NCBI GenBank assembly: GCA_016783865.1
Contig: JADHVS010000095.1
Span: 1-16,227, forward strand
DNA length: 16,227 nucleotides
Direction: 5' to 3'
Origin: Bacteroidales bacterium
Lineage (GTDB): Bacteria; Bacteroidota; Bacteroidia; Bacteroidales; SM23-62
Shown here: in pieces, positions 8,770-16,199 of the stretch
How positions within the stretch are numbered: the first letter of the stretch is position 1
How the letters are laid out: every line of letters begins with the position of its first letter
Made by a program: the position numbers and the translations under genes
Notes under the pieces: generated by a model
What the model was told of the DNA's origin: nothing
Database searches by the model: none
What the model saw: only the letters and a program-made list of their open reading frames with translations

Positions 8770-10455
8770 ATGAAAAATCTGATGAAATTCTATTCAATTT
8801 CTATTTCAATAATAATTATTTTTTATCTAAATAGCTCTTATGCACAAAGATCATCTGAGCCTGATGAGTCATTTGGCACAAATGGGTATGCAACCACCAC
8901 TTTCACAGATGGTTCCAGTGGTATAAACAAAATAATGGTTTTAAGTGATGGTTCAATCTTGGCTGGTGGCTGGGCAAAAGTCAAAGATCAGGATAATAAT
9001 TTCAATACAGGTTTTGCTTTGGCAAAATTTGACCAATATGGAGGATTGATTAAATCTATCGTTATCAACGATTCTCTATCAAATATAGAAGATTTTGAAA
9101 TTCTGTCGGATGGAAATATAATTGCTGTTGGTCAAGCAGTAGTAGTTGAAAGAACAATAAGAAAATCTAAAGGTGCCATTGCCCGGTTTAGTCCAAGTTT
9201 AGACTTGGATCAATCATTTGCCCATAAAGGAAAGAAGGTTTTTTTCGATTTTGAAAATATAATAGATATAGCTATTAAGGGAAATAAAATTTATGCTGTA
9301 ATACCTGGTGATAAATTTCAACTTCTCCCCATTAATCCTGATGGCACAGTTGGAGATTTGGTAACTACCGATATTGGACCTGATAATGATATTTCAAAAA
9401 AGGTACAAATTGCTAACAATGGAAAAATACTTGTGGCAGGGATTTCAAATTCTTTATATGTTATGACTCAATATAATGATGATCTAACAATTGATCAAAC
9501 TTTTGGTACGAATGGAATTGTAAATACTGGTATTAGTGCTGATTATGACGGTATTGCCTTGACCATCCAACCTGATGGAAAAATATTGCTTGCAGGAGGG
9601 ACATCCTGGTTTGGATTATTTATTAGCCGATTTAATCCTGATGGTTCTTCTGATTTGAATTTTGGAACAAATGGTACAACAAGTTCCACTCAACCAGATG
9701 ACTTTGATCAAGCAACCGCTATTGGACTTCTTTCAAATGGTTCTATCATTGTTGTGGGAAATGGTTGGCAAAACAGTGAGTTTATTAATGGATTAATGAA
9801 ATTTAAGCAGGATGGCACTCAATATTTACAATTCGGCACAAACGGAAGATCATTGTTTGAACTTGATTACACTTTTGAACATATCGCAATTCAGGAAGAT
9901 GATTTGATTGTTACAGGAGGAGTATTTTGGTACGATGATCACAACGAATTGTTTGGCAGAGGCAGCAAGATGGCTGTTGCCCGTTTTCATAGTATTGATT
10001 TTGGGATTTATTCTCCATTGGAAAATGAATTATGGATGGCTGGTGAACAGTACACTATAATGTGGGATTTTTCTGCATATTCAGTATATATATTGCTTAG
10101 TGAGGATGGTGGATCAACATTTACAAAAATTATTAACCATATAGAAGATAATGATGGAGAATATGTTTGGAATATTCCTGTAAATATATTGTCTAGAAAA
10201 TGTGTTATTCGCATACAGGATGCTATTAATTTAAACAATTTCATTGATAGCGATTTATTTAAGATCAAAGGTTATATCCTAACCCGGATTACATCAAATG
10301 ATGAGTATGAAGCGTTCTCGGTTGGAAAGCACGGATGGCGGTTTGCTAATAAAATAAAAAAGATGTGGCCGGAGTCCTGGTGGATGAATAGACGGGAATT
10401 TGACTATGCGAATGGTATCGATCCAAACACTGGTGATAGTTATCTTATCCATTAG
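8770..10455 (+). CDS. Delta-60 (DUF5122) propeller protein, front part of a gene interrupted by in-frame stops
   Basis: A 561-aa product with a good site (AAGGAAGGG at 8754-8762, 7 bases before ATG). Signal peptide at 1-25 (basic start, hydrophobic run, likely cut after SYA). Residues about 30-400 are delta-60 type propeller repeats with the recurring pattern D(E/Q)(S/T)FGTNG, then (Q)PDGKIL(L/V)AGG, then RFNPDG. Residues about 411-503 are a KNH/Ser-Thr-rich type domain (YSPLENELWMAGEQYTIMWD, SEDGGSTF). Residues 505-558 begin a peptidase-like domain (GKHGWRFANK). The protein stops at TAG 10453, inside a 66-bp duplication. The same frame resumes at 10477, so this and 10573-12255 were one gene; without the 66 bp it would give 1,139 aa. 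The gene is visibly more A+T-rich, with more A/T-ending codons, than the C11 gene before it. Confidence 0.85.
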   Translation: MKNLMKFYSISISIIIIFYLNSSYAQRSSEPDESFGTNGYATTTFTDGSSGINKIMVLSDGSILAGGWAKVKDQDNNFNTGFALAKFDQYGGLIKSIVINDSLSNIEDFEILSDGNIIAVGQAVVVERTIRKSKGAIARFSPSLDLDQSFAHKGKKVFFDFENIIDIAIKGNKIYAVIPGDKFQLLPINPDGTVGDLVTTDIGPDNDISKKVQIANNGKILVAGISNSLYVMTQYNDDLTIDQTFGTNGIVNTGISADYDGIALTIQPDGKILLAGGTSWFGLFISRFNPDGSSDLNFGTNGTTSSTQPDDFDQATAIGLLSNGSIIVVGNGWQNSEFINGLMKFKQDGTQYLQFGTNGRSLFELDYTFEHIAIQEDDLIVTGGVFWYDDHNELFGRGSKMAVARFHSIDFGIYSPLENELWMAGEQYTIMWDFSAYSVYILLSEDGGSTFTKIINHIEDNDGEYVWNIPVNILSRKCVIRIQDAINLNNFIDSDLFKIKGYILTRITSNDEYEAFSVGKHGWRFANKIKKMWPESWWMNRREFDYANGIDPNTGDSYLIH

Positions 10456-10510
10456 AGTTTATAACTGCTTTATTAGCAGAGTATCGATCCAAACACTGGT
10501 GATAGTTATC
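10415..10510 (+). repeat. 30-bp direct repeat flanking a stop-containing 36-bp spacer inside a gene
   Basis: Bases 10415-10444 are repeated exactly at 10481-10510 (both begin GTATCGATCC and end GATAGTTATC). The spacer 10445-10480 is unrelated and contains a small hairpin (CTGCT TTATT AGCAG). The period is 66 bp, or 22 codons, so the outer frame is kept. The unit adds three in-frame stops: TAG 10453, TAA 10462 and TAG 10474. Removing one repeat plus the spacer gives an uninterrupted DPNTGDSYPDYF junction. Confidence 0.95.
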
Positions 10511-10572
10511 CCGATTATTTCAGCAAATATTTAGGTTATTCCGCATTCGCAATACATTTTCCTGATTGGCCT

Positions 10573-12255
10573 TTGTGGGTAATGACATTTGGAACAGACC
10601 AATGCTATTGGATTTTACAACCCTATCCATTTTACAAAGATAATGCTTTTTTTAAATGGTTCATCCATAAGAGTGTATGGAAAGGAAGCTGCGCTGGTTT
10701 AGCTATTTCAACTTTTCTTGCTTTCGATGACAAAAAGGCTTTTCTGGGCAGGTTTCCGGGAGTAGGACAATTTAATAATCTTTATGACCTGCTTATCAAT
10801 GATAACCGCAGGAAGGTGATCAATGAATTGCAGCAGCATCAATTAGGTAAAAACCATTTTAGGTATTGCCGTTCACAACTTGGAAAAACACCTATTAAGA
10901 CCCTGGATGAGATTAAGGAGATGTTTAAAATGGAAATGAGGGATGATAGATACCTTGTTCTGCGTGACAATGAAAAGAGTGGCGCACATGCAGTCAATCC
11001 ATACAAAATTGAAACGAATACTGAAACGTCTTTCTGGATTTATATTTATGATAGTAAATACCCTAATGATGCAACAAGAAGAATAGTGATTAACACTGAA
11101 AAGAATGAATGGTCTTACGAAGGCTGGAACGGAGGCACGAAAGGTTTGTTTTTGAATGAACCTGTAAGTGCATATCTTACTAAACCTGTACTGCCGAAGA
11201 ATGCTGCTTCTGTTAAACGCGTTATGACTAAAAATGAAGAAAATAAATATATTAATTTATATGTCACGGATAATGCTTCCGTTTATATTTTAAACAATGC
11301 TGGTCATGCTATAGGATATGCTGATAGTGTTGTCACAAATGAATTGTCCGATGGGATTCCAATTATTCCCCAGACAGGTTATTTCCATCCTCCTCTTGGC
11401 TACTATGTGCCGGAAGATAAATATTCGATCACTACGAGTGACTTCGCTGATTCATCAATGTACTTCTCAGTCTTTACGGATTCAATTGTTTTTGCTTACG
11501 GGAGAACAGATACTGATTCCAGTCAGTCTGATATATTGAGTTATGGTAATGGTTTCAGCATACAGAATCCGGACAATCAACTAAAAACGATAAATATGGG
11601 AACAATCATTATTAATGAAAATAATGAGAAGGTGTTTGATGTTACTCATGTTGAAATGACACATGATGATTCTTTAAATTTCGATGTTAAAGAGCGCCAG
11701 AATTTAATGATTGAAAACTTTGGTTCAAACAAAACCTATAATTTACGGTTACGAATTGCTTCAGCATCAGAAGAGATCATTTTTAAGTACAACGAAATTA
11801 ATTTAATAGAGAATTCGTCACACCATATTTCGCCAGTATGGGAAGAATTGAAGAATCAACCGGTGACTATTTATGTTGATCATGGAAATGATGGAATTGT
11901 GGATGATTCGCTGGACATTGAGAATCAATTCGTTTCAATAAAAAAAGAAGATGCGCATTTTATTCCAAAAACTTATTACCTTAATCAAAATTATCCGAAT
12001 CCATTTAATCCAACTACGATAATTCAGTATGTGCTGCCACAGTCTGCACATCCACAAAATGTAAAGTTAGAAATTTTTAATACTTTGGGCGAGGAGATCA
12101 GAATGCTCGTAAACGAACAACAGAATGGAGGAATGTATTCAGTCCAATGGAATGGTCGGACTGAAAAAGGTTTGTTTGTACCAAGCGGTGTGTACCTGTA
12201 TCGTTTGCGTGCGGGTTCGTTTGTAGAGAAAAGAAAGATGCTGCTGATACGCTGA
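10573..12255 (+). CDS. Papain-like cysteine peptidase domain with T9SS sorting domain, rear part of an interrupted gene
   Basis: The frame is open from 10477. The TTG at 10573 is a weak start with no clear ribosome site, so expression in the present state is doubtful. Residues are counted from 10573. A candidate catalytic triad for a papain-fold peptidase is Cys40 (KGSCAGLA), His139 (SGAHAVNPY) and Asp160 (IYIYDSKYP). The order and spacing resemble bacterial proteins with HCxGM, GHAVxPY and YDxNxP motifs; this is an inference from motifs. Residues about 205-455 are beta-rich and not recognised. Residues 467-560 are a FlgD-like sorting domain (NQNYPNPFNP, SGVYLYRLRAGSF, ending KRKMLLIR). The upstream half supplies the signal peptide, the propeller and the start of the peptidase domain, so neither half makes a complete enzyme. 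Confidence 0.78.
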   Translation: MWVMTFGTDQCYWILQPYPFYKDNAFFKWFIHKSVWKGSCAGLAISTFLAFDDKKAFLGRFPGVGQFNNLYDLLINDNRRKVINELQQHQLGKNHFRYCRSQLGKTPIKTLDEIKEMFKMEMRDDRYLVLRDNEKSGAHAVNPYKIETNTETSFWIYIYDSKYPNDATRRIVINTEKNEWSYEGWNGGTKGLFLNEPVSAYLTKPVLPKNAASVKRVMTKNEENKYINLYVTDNASVYILNNAGHAIGYADSVVTNELSDGIPIIPQTGYFHPPLGYYVPEDKYSITTSDFADSSMYFSVFTDSIVFAYGRTDTDSSQSDILSYGNGFSIQNPDNQLKTINMGTIIINENNEKVFDVTHVEMTHDDSLNFDVKERQNLMIENFGSNKTYNLRLRIASASEEIIFKYNEINLIENSSHHISPVWEELKNQPVTIYVDHGNDGIVDDSLDIENQFVSIKKEDAHFIPKTYYLNQNYPNPFNPTTIIQYVLPQSAHPQNVKLEIFNTLGEEIRMLVNEQQNGGMYSVQWNGRTEKGLFVPSGVYLYRLRAGSFVEKRKMLLIR

Positions 12256-12270
12256 GAAAAAAAAGTCTCG

Positions 12271-12287
12271 AAAACAAAGTTTGTTTT
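12271..12287 (+). terminator. A/T-rich hairpin after the cysteine peptidase gene
   Basis: AAAACAA and TTGTTTT form a 7-bp stem around AGT, 15 bases after the stop codon. The stem has one G-C-type pair only and there is no T tract beyond the stem itself. A terminator role is possible but weak. Confidence 0.25.
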
Positions 12288-12438
12288 GGATTCAAAACAT
12301 AAATTCACTACTCAAATCTTTTAATAATTTAAGGTATTTCGAAGTTAATAACCAGGGATTCCCTGATTGTGTAGAATTGAATTTATTATTATTTTGTTGA
12401 GTCATTAATTCTACTTTGTCACATTATCACTGTTCGCT

Positions 12439-12568
12439 TGTCATTCCGGTTGAAGCGAAGCGGAATACCGGAATCTAAATATGTTGATCAGGAGATTCCG
12501 GCAAAAAAGCCCAGTCTGTCCACATTAAATAAACTTGAAGGTAACTGGACAGACACGCCGGAATGACA
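12439..12568. repeat. Structured palindromic repeat, family B (TGTCATTCCGG ends)
   Basis: About 130 bp. The ends are perfect 11-bp inverted repeats: TGTCATTCCGG at 12439-12449 and CCGGAATGACA at 12558-12568. Inside are two further hairpins: CCGGAATCT / AGATTCCGG (12468-12476 with 12493-12501) and GTCTGTCCA / TGGACAGAC (12514-12522 with 12546-12554). The folded form is a closed stem carrying two arms. No coding capacity is seen. Such TCATTCCGG-ended units are a common style of dispersed non-coding repeat, so many genomic copies are expected. Only this copy is in the window. Confidence 0.7.
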
Positions 12569-12590
12569 GATGATCGTCATTTATTTTTAA

Positions 12591-12710
12591 TCTGACAAAT
12601 TAGAAATAATATTTTTTTCAAAAACAGAAACTAGTTTTGTGTTCACAGGTGTGGATGAATCAGGATTAAAACATCACGAAATATGGGCTTTTTATAAAAA
12701 ACCAAAATAA
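12591..12710 (+). pseudogene. Possible orphan C-terminal fragment of a lost gene
   Basis: Thirty-nine codons run open from just after TAA 12588-12590 to TAA 12708-12710 with a protein-like composition (ETSFVFTGVDESGLKHHEIW). There is no start codon or ribosome site. It begins 22 bases after the family B repeat, which could have replaced the front of the gene. It is short enough to have arisen by chance and I recognise no family. Confidence 0.25.
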
Positions 12711-12814
12711 CAAAAATTCTAACGTTAATCCATTTGAATTACGAAAACTCTTGATAAACAGCAGCTATCTCGAGCCATTAAAAAAAAATAATGCTACTTC
12801 CCAAATCATCAACT

Positions 12815-12821
12815 AAAGGAG
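12815..12821 (+). promoter_or_regulatory. Ribosome binding site that sets the start at 12830
   Basis: AAAGGAG ends 8 bases before ATG 12830, and the protein then begins directly with a signal peptide. An in-frame ATG at 12791 would add 13 residues in front of the signal peptide and lacks such a site. Confidence 0.75.
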
Positions 12822-12829
12822 AAATTACA

Positions 12830-15112
12830 ATGAAAACCCAACTTACTACCCACAAATTGTTACTCTCAAGTTTTATCTGTTTCTTTGTACTTTTAACAAC
12901 AAACTTATTTTCACAAAATCTTGTTCAATCATCCAAGCCTTCTAATTTATCCAACCAGGACGGATCACAGGATGCAGTTCAACTGGAAAAGCTTGAAAAA
13001 TTAGGGGGAGCATTTGATACAAAAATCCAGCAAGTATTAAATGAACAGGTGCAACTCCGAAAAATGAAACAAGAAATTAAAAATCGTTTAACCCCGGAAA
13101 TTTTAGCCAAAAAATTTGTTCAGGAATTCCGGCGAACCAGCAAAAAAATCGGGTTGGAAAAAACAAAAAAATATTTGCAAACTCATTTAAAGACTAAAAC
13201 AATTCAGGAAGTTGGCTCTATATCAGGAACCTTTAAATTTACCACTGAGTCATGGAGAAAATACGTAACCGCGCTTGCTTTTGACAGCTATGGATATATT
13301 GCCGGTATTGGCGAATCCACTTATGAATATGGATGGGTGGGTGAAGAATGGTTGCCAACGTTTAAATATACAATTGAAAACCTGGCGCCAGGAGAATATT
13401 ATGTTTTAACAGTTACCAATAAGTACGCTTATGTTGATGAGATTTATGATAATATCCCGGCGCCGTTATTTTCCAAGGAAGGATGGCGGGCTGCAAAAAA
13501 AATCACTGTAACTGCTGGAGCTGTTACAGAAAACATTAGTTTCGAATTACAACAATCTGCCGATTTTTTAGTCACAATTTATTACCCAAATGGCGATGTT
13601 TCGTCAGTCAATGAAGCCACCTTTACACTCACACATTTTGATTGCCCGGAGATAATGCTGCAAGATTTTTACGAATACAATTGGACCGATGGTGAATTTG
13701 AGTTCTTCGTGCCCTTTTTGGGAGATTTCAAACTTGGTGTTACCCCGGACAATCAATCCACCACCTGGTATAAAAACAGCAATAACTGGAACGATGCCGA
13801 TAAGCTGACAATTTCATCTTTTCCGGATACAGCTTTTACCTGGCCTGATAGTGTGGACAGCCTGGATATTACGCTAAATTACGGGGGCAGCGATGCACAG
13901 CTTGGAAAGATTTCCGGCATGGTAAATGGTAATGGTGAATTTAAAATGATATTTGCGTTTAAAGCAGATGATCTGTCACTGGCAAACATTGCTTTTATTT
14001 TCTACTCCTATTACACAATAGAAGAGCTTGAACCCGGAGAATATTACGTCTATGCAGAAGACTACATGGGCAATATTTCGGAAGAAGGCAGTTTGTTGGG
14101 AACTTTTTATAAAGATGCAGCAACCGTAGCAGAAGCCGAAAAAGTGGCGGTTGAAGAAGGTCAAGCCACTTATGGTATAGATATCGCATTACGGAAAGGA
14201 GCAACAATACGGGGAAATATTAAAGATCAAGAAAACAATCCTCTCGAATCGATGCTCATTGTTGCCATGAAAATGGATTTTCCTGAAGCTTCTGCTTTTA
14301 ATCTTTTTACAAAAATGCACGTTGGAATGGGAATGGCTGATTCCAGCGGTAATTACCGGATTGCCGGTCTTCCCCCGGGAGATTACATTTTACGTACACT
14401 ATCAGATTATACCGTAAAAATTTTTTGGGGATTTCCAAGCCTGGATGATGGGCCATACAAAGGGTTGGTGGTTGATGAATTTTATGGTGGATTCCATAAC
14501 CTGTTCGACTTTGGCAAAGCGCAAAAAATTAGTGTAAGTGATACTTTGACTGTAGAAAATATCGACTTTGTGCTGCAAAAAGCCAAGTATTTTAAAGGTA
14601 AATTATTCGACGCTTTAACCAGTGAGAAAATAAACCAGGTGTTGATGGTTGCATTTATCGACTCGTCCCGCGATCCCTTTTATCTTATACCAAATATAAA
14701 CTATTATGGCGATTATGAATATGGACCTTTACCCAGTGGAAAATACAGATTATTAGCAGCAGCGGATCACCAACAAAAGGATTTTTACCTTGCCGAATTC
14801 TATGAAAATTCAACAACCTTTGAAGATGCAAATGTTTTGGAATTAGTCGATGAAAGCCTGGAAAACATAGACTTTGGTTTTGATAGGGGCGCTATCATCC
14901 AGGGACACATCGATCTTGCTGAAGGACAAGCGTACATGCCCGCGGGTGCAGACACATTATTTAACTTTCCCATTGTGCTTTTTGATGCAACAGGTGGATC
15001 TGTCAAGCGCAATGCTTATGTTCAATTTGACGGAGGTTACCGCATCCCCAGACTCTTACCGGGAAACTACAAACTTTTGGCATTACCAAATGAAGCGTAT
15101 CCGGCCGAATAA
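12830..15112 (+). CDS. Secreted protein of carboxypeptidase-regulatory-like repeats, probably truncated
   Basis: From ATG 12830 the product is 760 aa. The signal peptide is about 1-28 (basic start, hydrophobic run, likely cut after LFS). Residues about 48-125 are charged and probably helical or coiled coil. The rest is a series of beta-sandwich units of the carboxypeptidase-regulatory-like type. The (L/P)(P/x)(P/S)G(E/D/K/N)Y turn recurs near 186, 401, 515, 635 and 746. Between these turns is a second pattern, xEFYxxxxTFxDAxxIxV...xNIDFxLxxGAxIxG (near 549, 657). The last unit breaks off at YPAE, where the previous unit reads YLAEFYEN, and no sorting domain follows. A family C repeat begins about 90 bases on. 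The protein has no visible catalytic motif; a structural or binding role at the cell surface is inferred. Confidence 0.8.
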   Translation: MKTQLTTHKLLLSSFICFFVLLTTNLFSQNLVQSSKPSNLSNQDGSQDAVQLEKLEKLGGAFDTKIQQVLNEQVQLRKMKQEIKNRLTPEILAKKFVQEFRRTSKKIGLEKTKKYLQTHLKTKTIQEVGSISGTFKFTTESWRKYVTALAFDSYGYIAGIGESTYEYGWVGEEWLPTFKYTIENLAPGEYYVLTVTNKYAYVDEIYDNIPAPLFSKEGWRAAKKITVTAGAVTENISFELQQSADFLVTIYYPNGDVSSVNEATFTLTHFDCPEIMLQDFYEYNWTDGEFEFFVPFLGDFKLGVTPDNQSTTWYKNSNNWNDADKLTISSFPDTAFTWPDSVDSLDITLNYGGSDAQLGKISGMVNGNGEFKMIFAFKADDLSLANIAFIFYSYYTIEELEPGEYYVYAEDYMGNISEEGSLLGTFYKDAATVAEAEKVAVEEGQATYGIDIALRKGATIRGNIKDQENNPLESMLIVAMKMDFPEASAFNLFTKMHVGMGMADSSGNYRIAGLPPGDYILRTLSDYTVKIFWGFPSLDDGPYKGLVVDEFYGGFHNLFDFGKAQKISVSDTLTVENIDFVLQKAKYFKGKLFDALTSEKINQVLMVAFIDSSRDPFYLIPNINYYGDYEYGPLPSGKYRLLAAADHQQKDFYLAEFYENSTTFEDANVLELVDESLENIDFGFDRGAIIQGHIDLAEGQAYMPAGADTLFNFPIVLFDATGGSVKRNAYVQFDGGYRIPRLLPGNYKLLALPNEAYPAE

Positions 15113-15199
15113 TCATCCCCGAGACAGTGATATAGCTGCCGTTCCACTGCGATTTCTGCATAGCGGGTGAAGAGAGGGCGAACTTAGAAATGACTTTTA

Positions 15200-15319
15200 A
15201 GACCATCTGAGGGAGCTTGCGACCGAAGAATCTCCCGACTATTCAAGCTTTTGTTAAAATTATTACGAGATTCTTCACTTCCCACCACTCCCAATCCCTT
15301 CCCTCATTCAGAATGACAT
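15200..15319. repeat. Dispersed palindromic repeat, family C (GAAGAATCTC type)
   Basis: GAAGAATCTC at 15225-15234 is the perfect inverse of GAGATTCTTC at 15267-15276. The outer parts (CATCTGAGGGAG at 15204-15215; CCCTCATTCAGAATGACA at 15301-15318) look like degraded inverted ends. The style is that of the TCATTCTGAGGGAG...GAAGAATCTC repeats often seen between genes in environmental bacteria. Limits are approximate. It fills most of the gap 15113-15374; the first 87 bases of the gap (15113-15199) show nothing recognisable. Confidence 0.6.
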
Positions 15320-15374
15320 TCATTCGCCGAATGGCTGAACTATTACGCTAAATAATAAATTAGGAGAAAGTATA

Positions 15375-16028
15375 ATGCAAACAATATATAAAATATTATC
15401 AATTTCACTGATATTTATCTTTCTTTCTTGTGGAATTCAAAGTCCAAATAATCCCACAAAAGAAATCAGTGTAAAGTTGAATTTTAATTTTGTCAATACA
15501 GGTAATTCGGGATTATTCTTTTCCATGAGCGCGTTATCACACGGTAATCTAAAAATAAACCTTTCACAGACCCCGATTGAAACCCAGCTAAAAGGAATAT
15601 CTAAAATTAACGCTTTACAATCAATCGATGAAGCCAAAATCGTTTTCTATAAATTCGCATTGGATTGGGATGCCTTACATCAGAATGTTCATGATAACTG
15701 GGATGAAATATATTCTTTTATATATTCTTTTGAAGGTGAACAAACAGATTTTGAAAATTACTGGGTCGAAAAAGACTTGGGTGAATTTAGCATTTACGCA
15801 GATGGCAAAACGACTGTTGAAAAAAGAAGCAACCTCACAATTTCCGATAGTACAGCTTATGGTGAGTTTGGACTGATAGAGAGTTTAAAAGCCTGCCGGG
15901 TCGGTCTTTATGAAAACGGAACGCTTACATATATTGGCAGAAGCAATGGAATTAACGGAACCGGCTTTTTTGATGTGCTGGCAGATGAAACGATTAATCT
16001 TGATATTTCTTTGATGCGAATTTATTGA
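15375..16028 (+). CDS. Putative lipoprotein of unknown function
   Basis: A 217-aa product. TAGGAG (15361-15366) lies 8 bases before the ATG. The N-terminus MQTIYKILSISLIFIFLSCG is a lipoprotein signal with the likely lipidated Cys at residue 19 (FLSC), so it is expected to be anchored in a membrane. The rest is mixed alpha/beta. An aromatic and acidic stretch (about 92-132) is followed by a beta-rich end with a CRVGLYENGTLTYIG strand pair and a final LDISLMRIY. I do not recognise a family. Small lipoproteins with a similar closing strand pattern are common next to secreted carboxypeptidase-regulatory-like proteins in this group, but a joint role here is only a guess. The gene looks intact. 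Confidence 0.8.
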   Translation: MQTIYKILSISLIFIFLSCGIQSPNNPTKEISVKLNFNFVNTGNSGLFFSMSALSHGNLKINLSQTPIETQLKGISKINALQSIDEAKIVFYKFALDWDALHQNVHDNWDEIYSFIYSFEGEQTDFENYWVEKDLGEFSIYADGKTTVEKRSNLTISDSTAYGEFGLIESLKACRVGLYENGTLTYIGRSNGINGTGFFDVLADETINLDISLMRIY

Positions 16029-16051
16029 TCTTTCAATTTACAAGTACGTTT

Positions 16052-16076
16052 CTTAAATAGAGACATCTCTTTTAAG
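16052..16076 (+). terminator. Hairpin after the lipoprotein gene
   Basis: CTTAAA-T-AGAG pairs with CTCT-TTTAAG around an ACAT loop, giving a 10-bp stem with one bulged T, 23 bases after the stop codon. It is not followed by a strong T tract, so the terminator call is tentative. Confidence 0.35.
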
Positions 16077-16090
16077 CAATCTTATTAAAA

Positions 16091-16199
16091 CCCAGCGCAC
16101 TAAAGTGCAGGCGAAGGCTGAGGCAAAGGCGAAGGAAAAAAAATTCTTAATCCTTTAATCTTATACCTTACTCCGCCTTAGCCTTCGCCTCAGCCTTTT
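16091..16199 (-). repeat. Palindromic dispersed repeat, family A, right copy
   Basis: Read on the - strand, this matches the left copy from AAAAGGCTGAGG to GCACTTTAGTGCGCTGGG, with the differences noted there. It is 109 bp. Its inner arms GGCGAAGG and CCTTCGCC again form a long hairpin around an A/T-rich middle with a run of nine T. It lies outside any gene. In the frame matching the left copy it has a TAA stop (- strand, near 16171), where the left copy has CAA. Confidence 0.8.

Larger units (their letters stand above)
12256..12829. other. Gene-free stretch with a dispersed repeat and possible gene debris
   Basis: No complete gene is visible in 574 bases. It holds the A/T hairpin just after the peptidase gene, a short palindrome CAGGGATTCCCTG (12353-12365), an 8-bp inverted pair GTAGAATT / AATTCTAC (12371-12378 and 12407-12414), the structured repeat at 12439-12568, a possible coding remnant at 12591-12710, and the ribosome site of the next gene. 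I found no promoter I would defend. Confidence 0.6.

Noticed and set aside
10415..10510. Start of a CRISPR array or attachment sites
   Set aside because: There are only two copies, the repeat is protein-coding sequence in a gene, and no integrase or cas gene is nearby.
12431..12580. Possible riboswitch or small RNA gene because of several perfect hairpins
   Set aside because: The 11-bp inverted ends and TCATTCCGG style fit a dispersed repeat better, and no riboswitch core or tRNA-like loop is visible.
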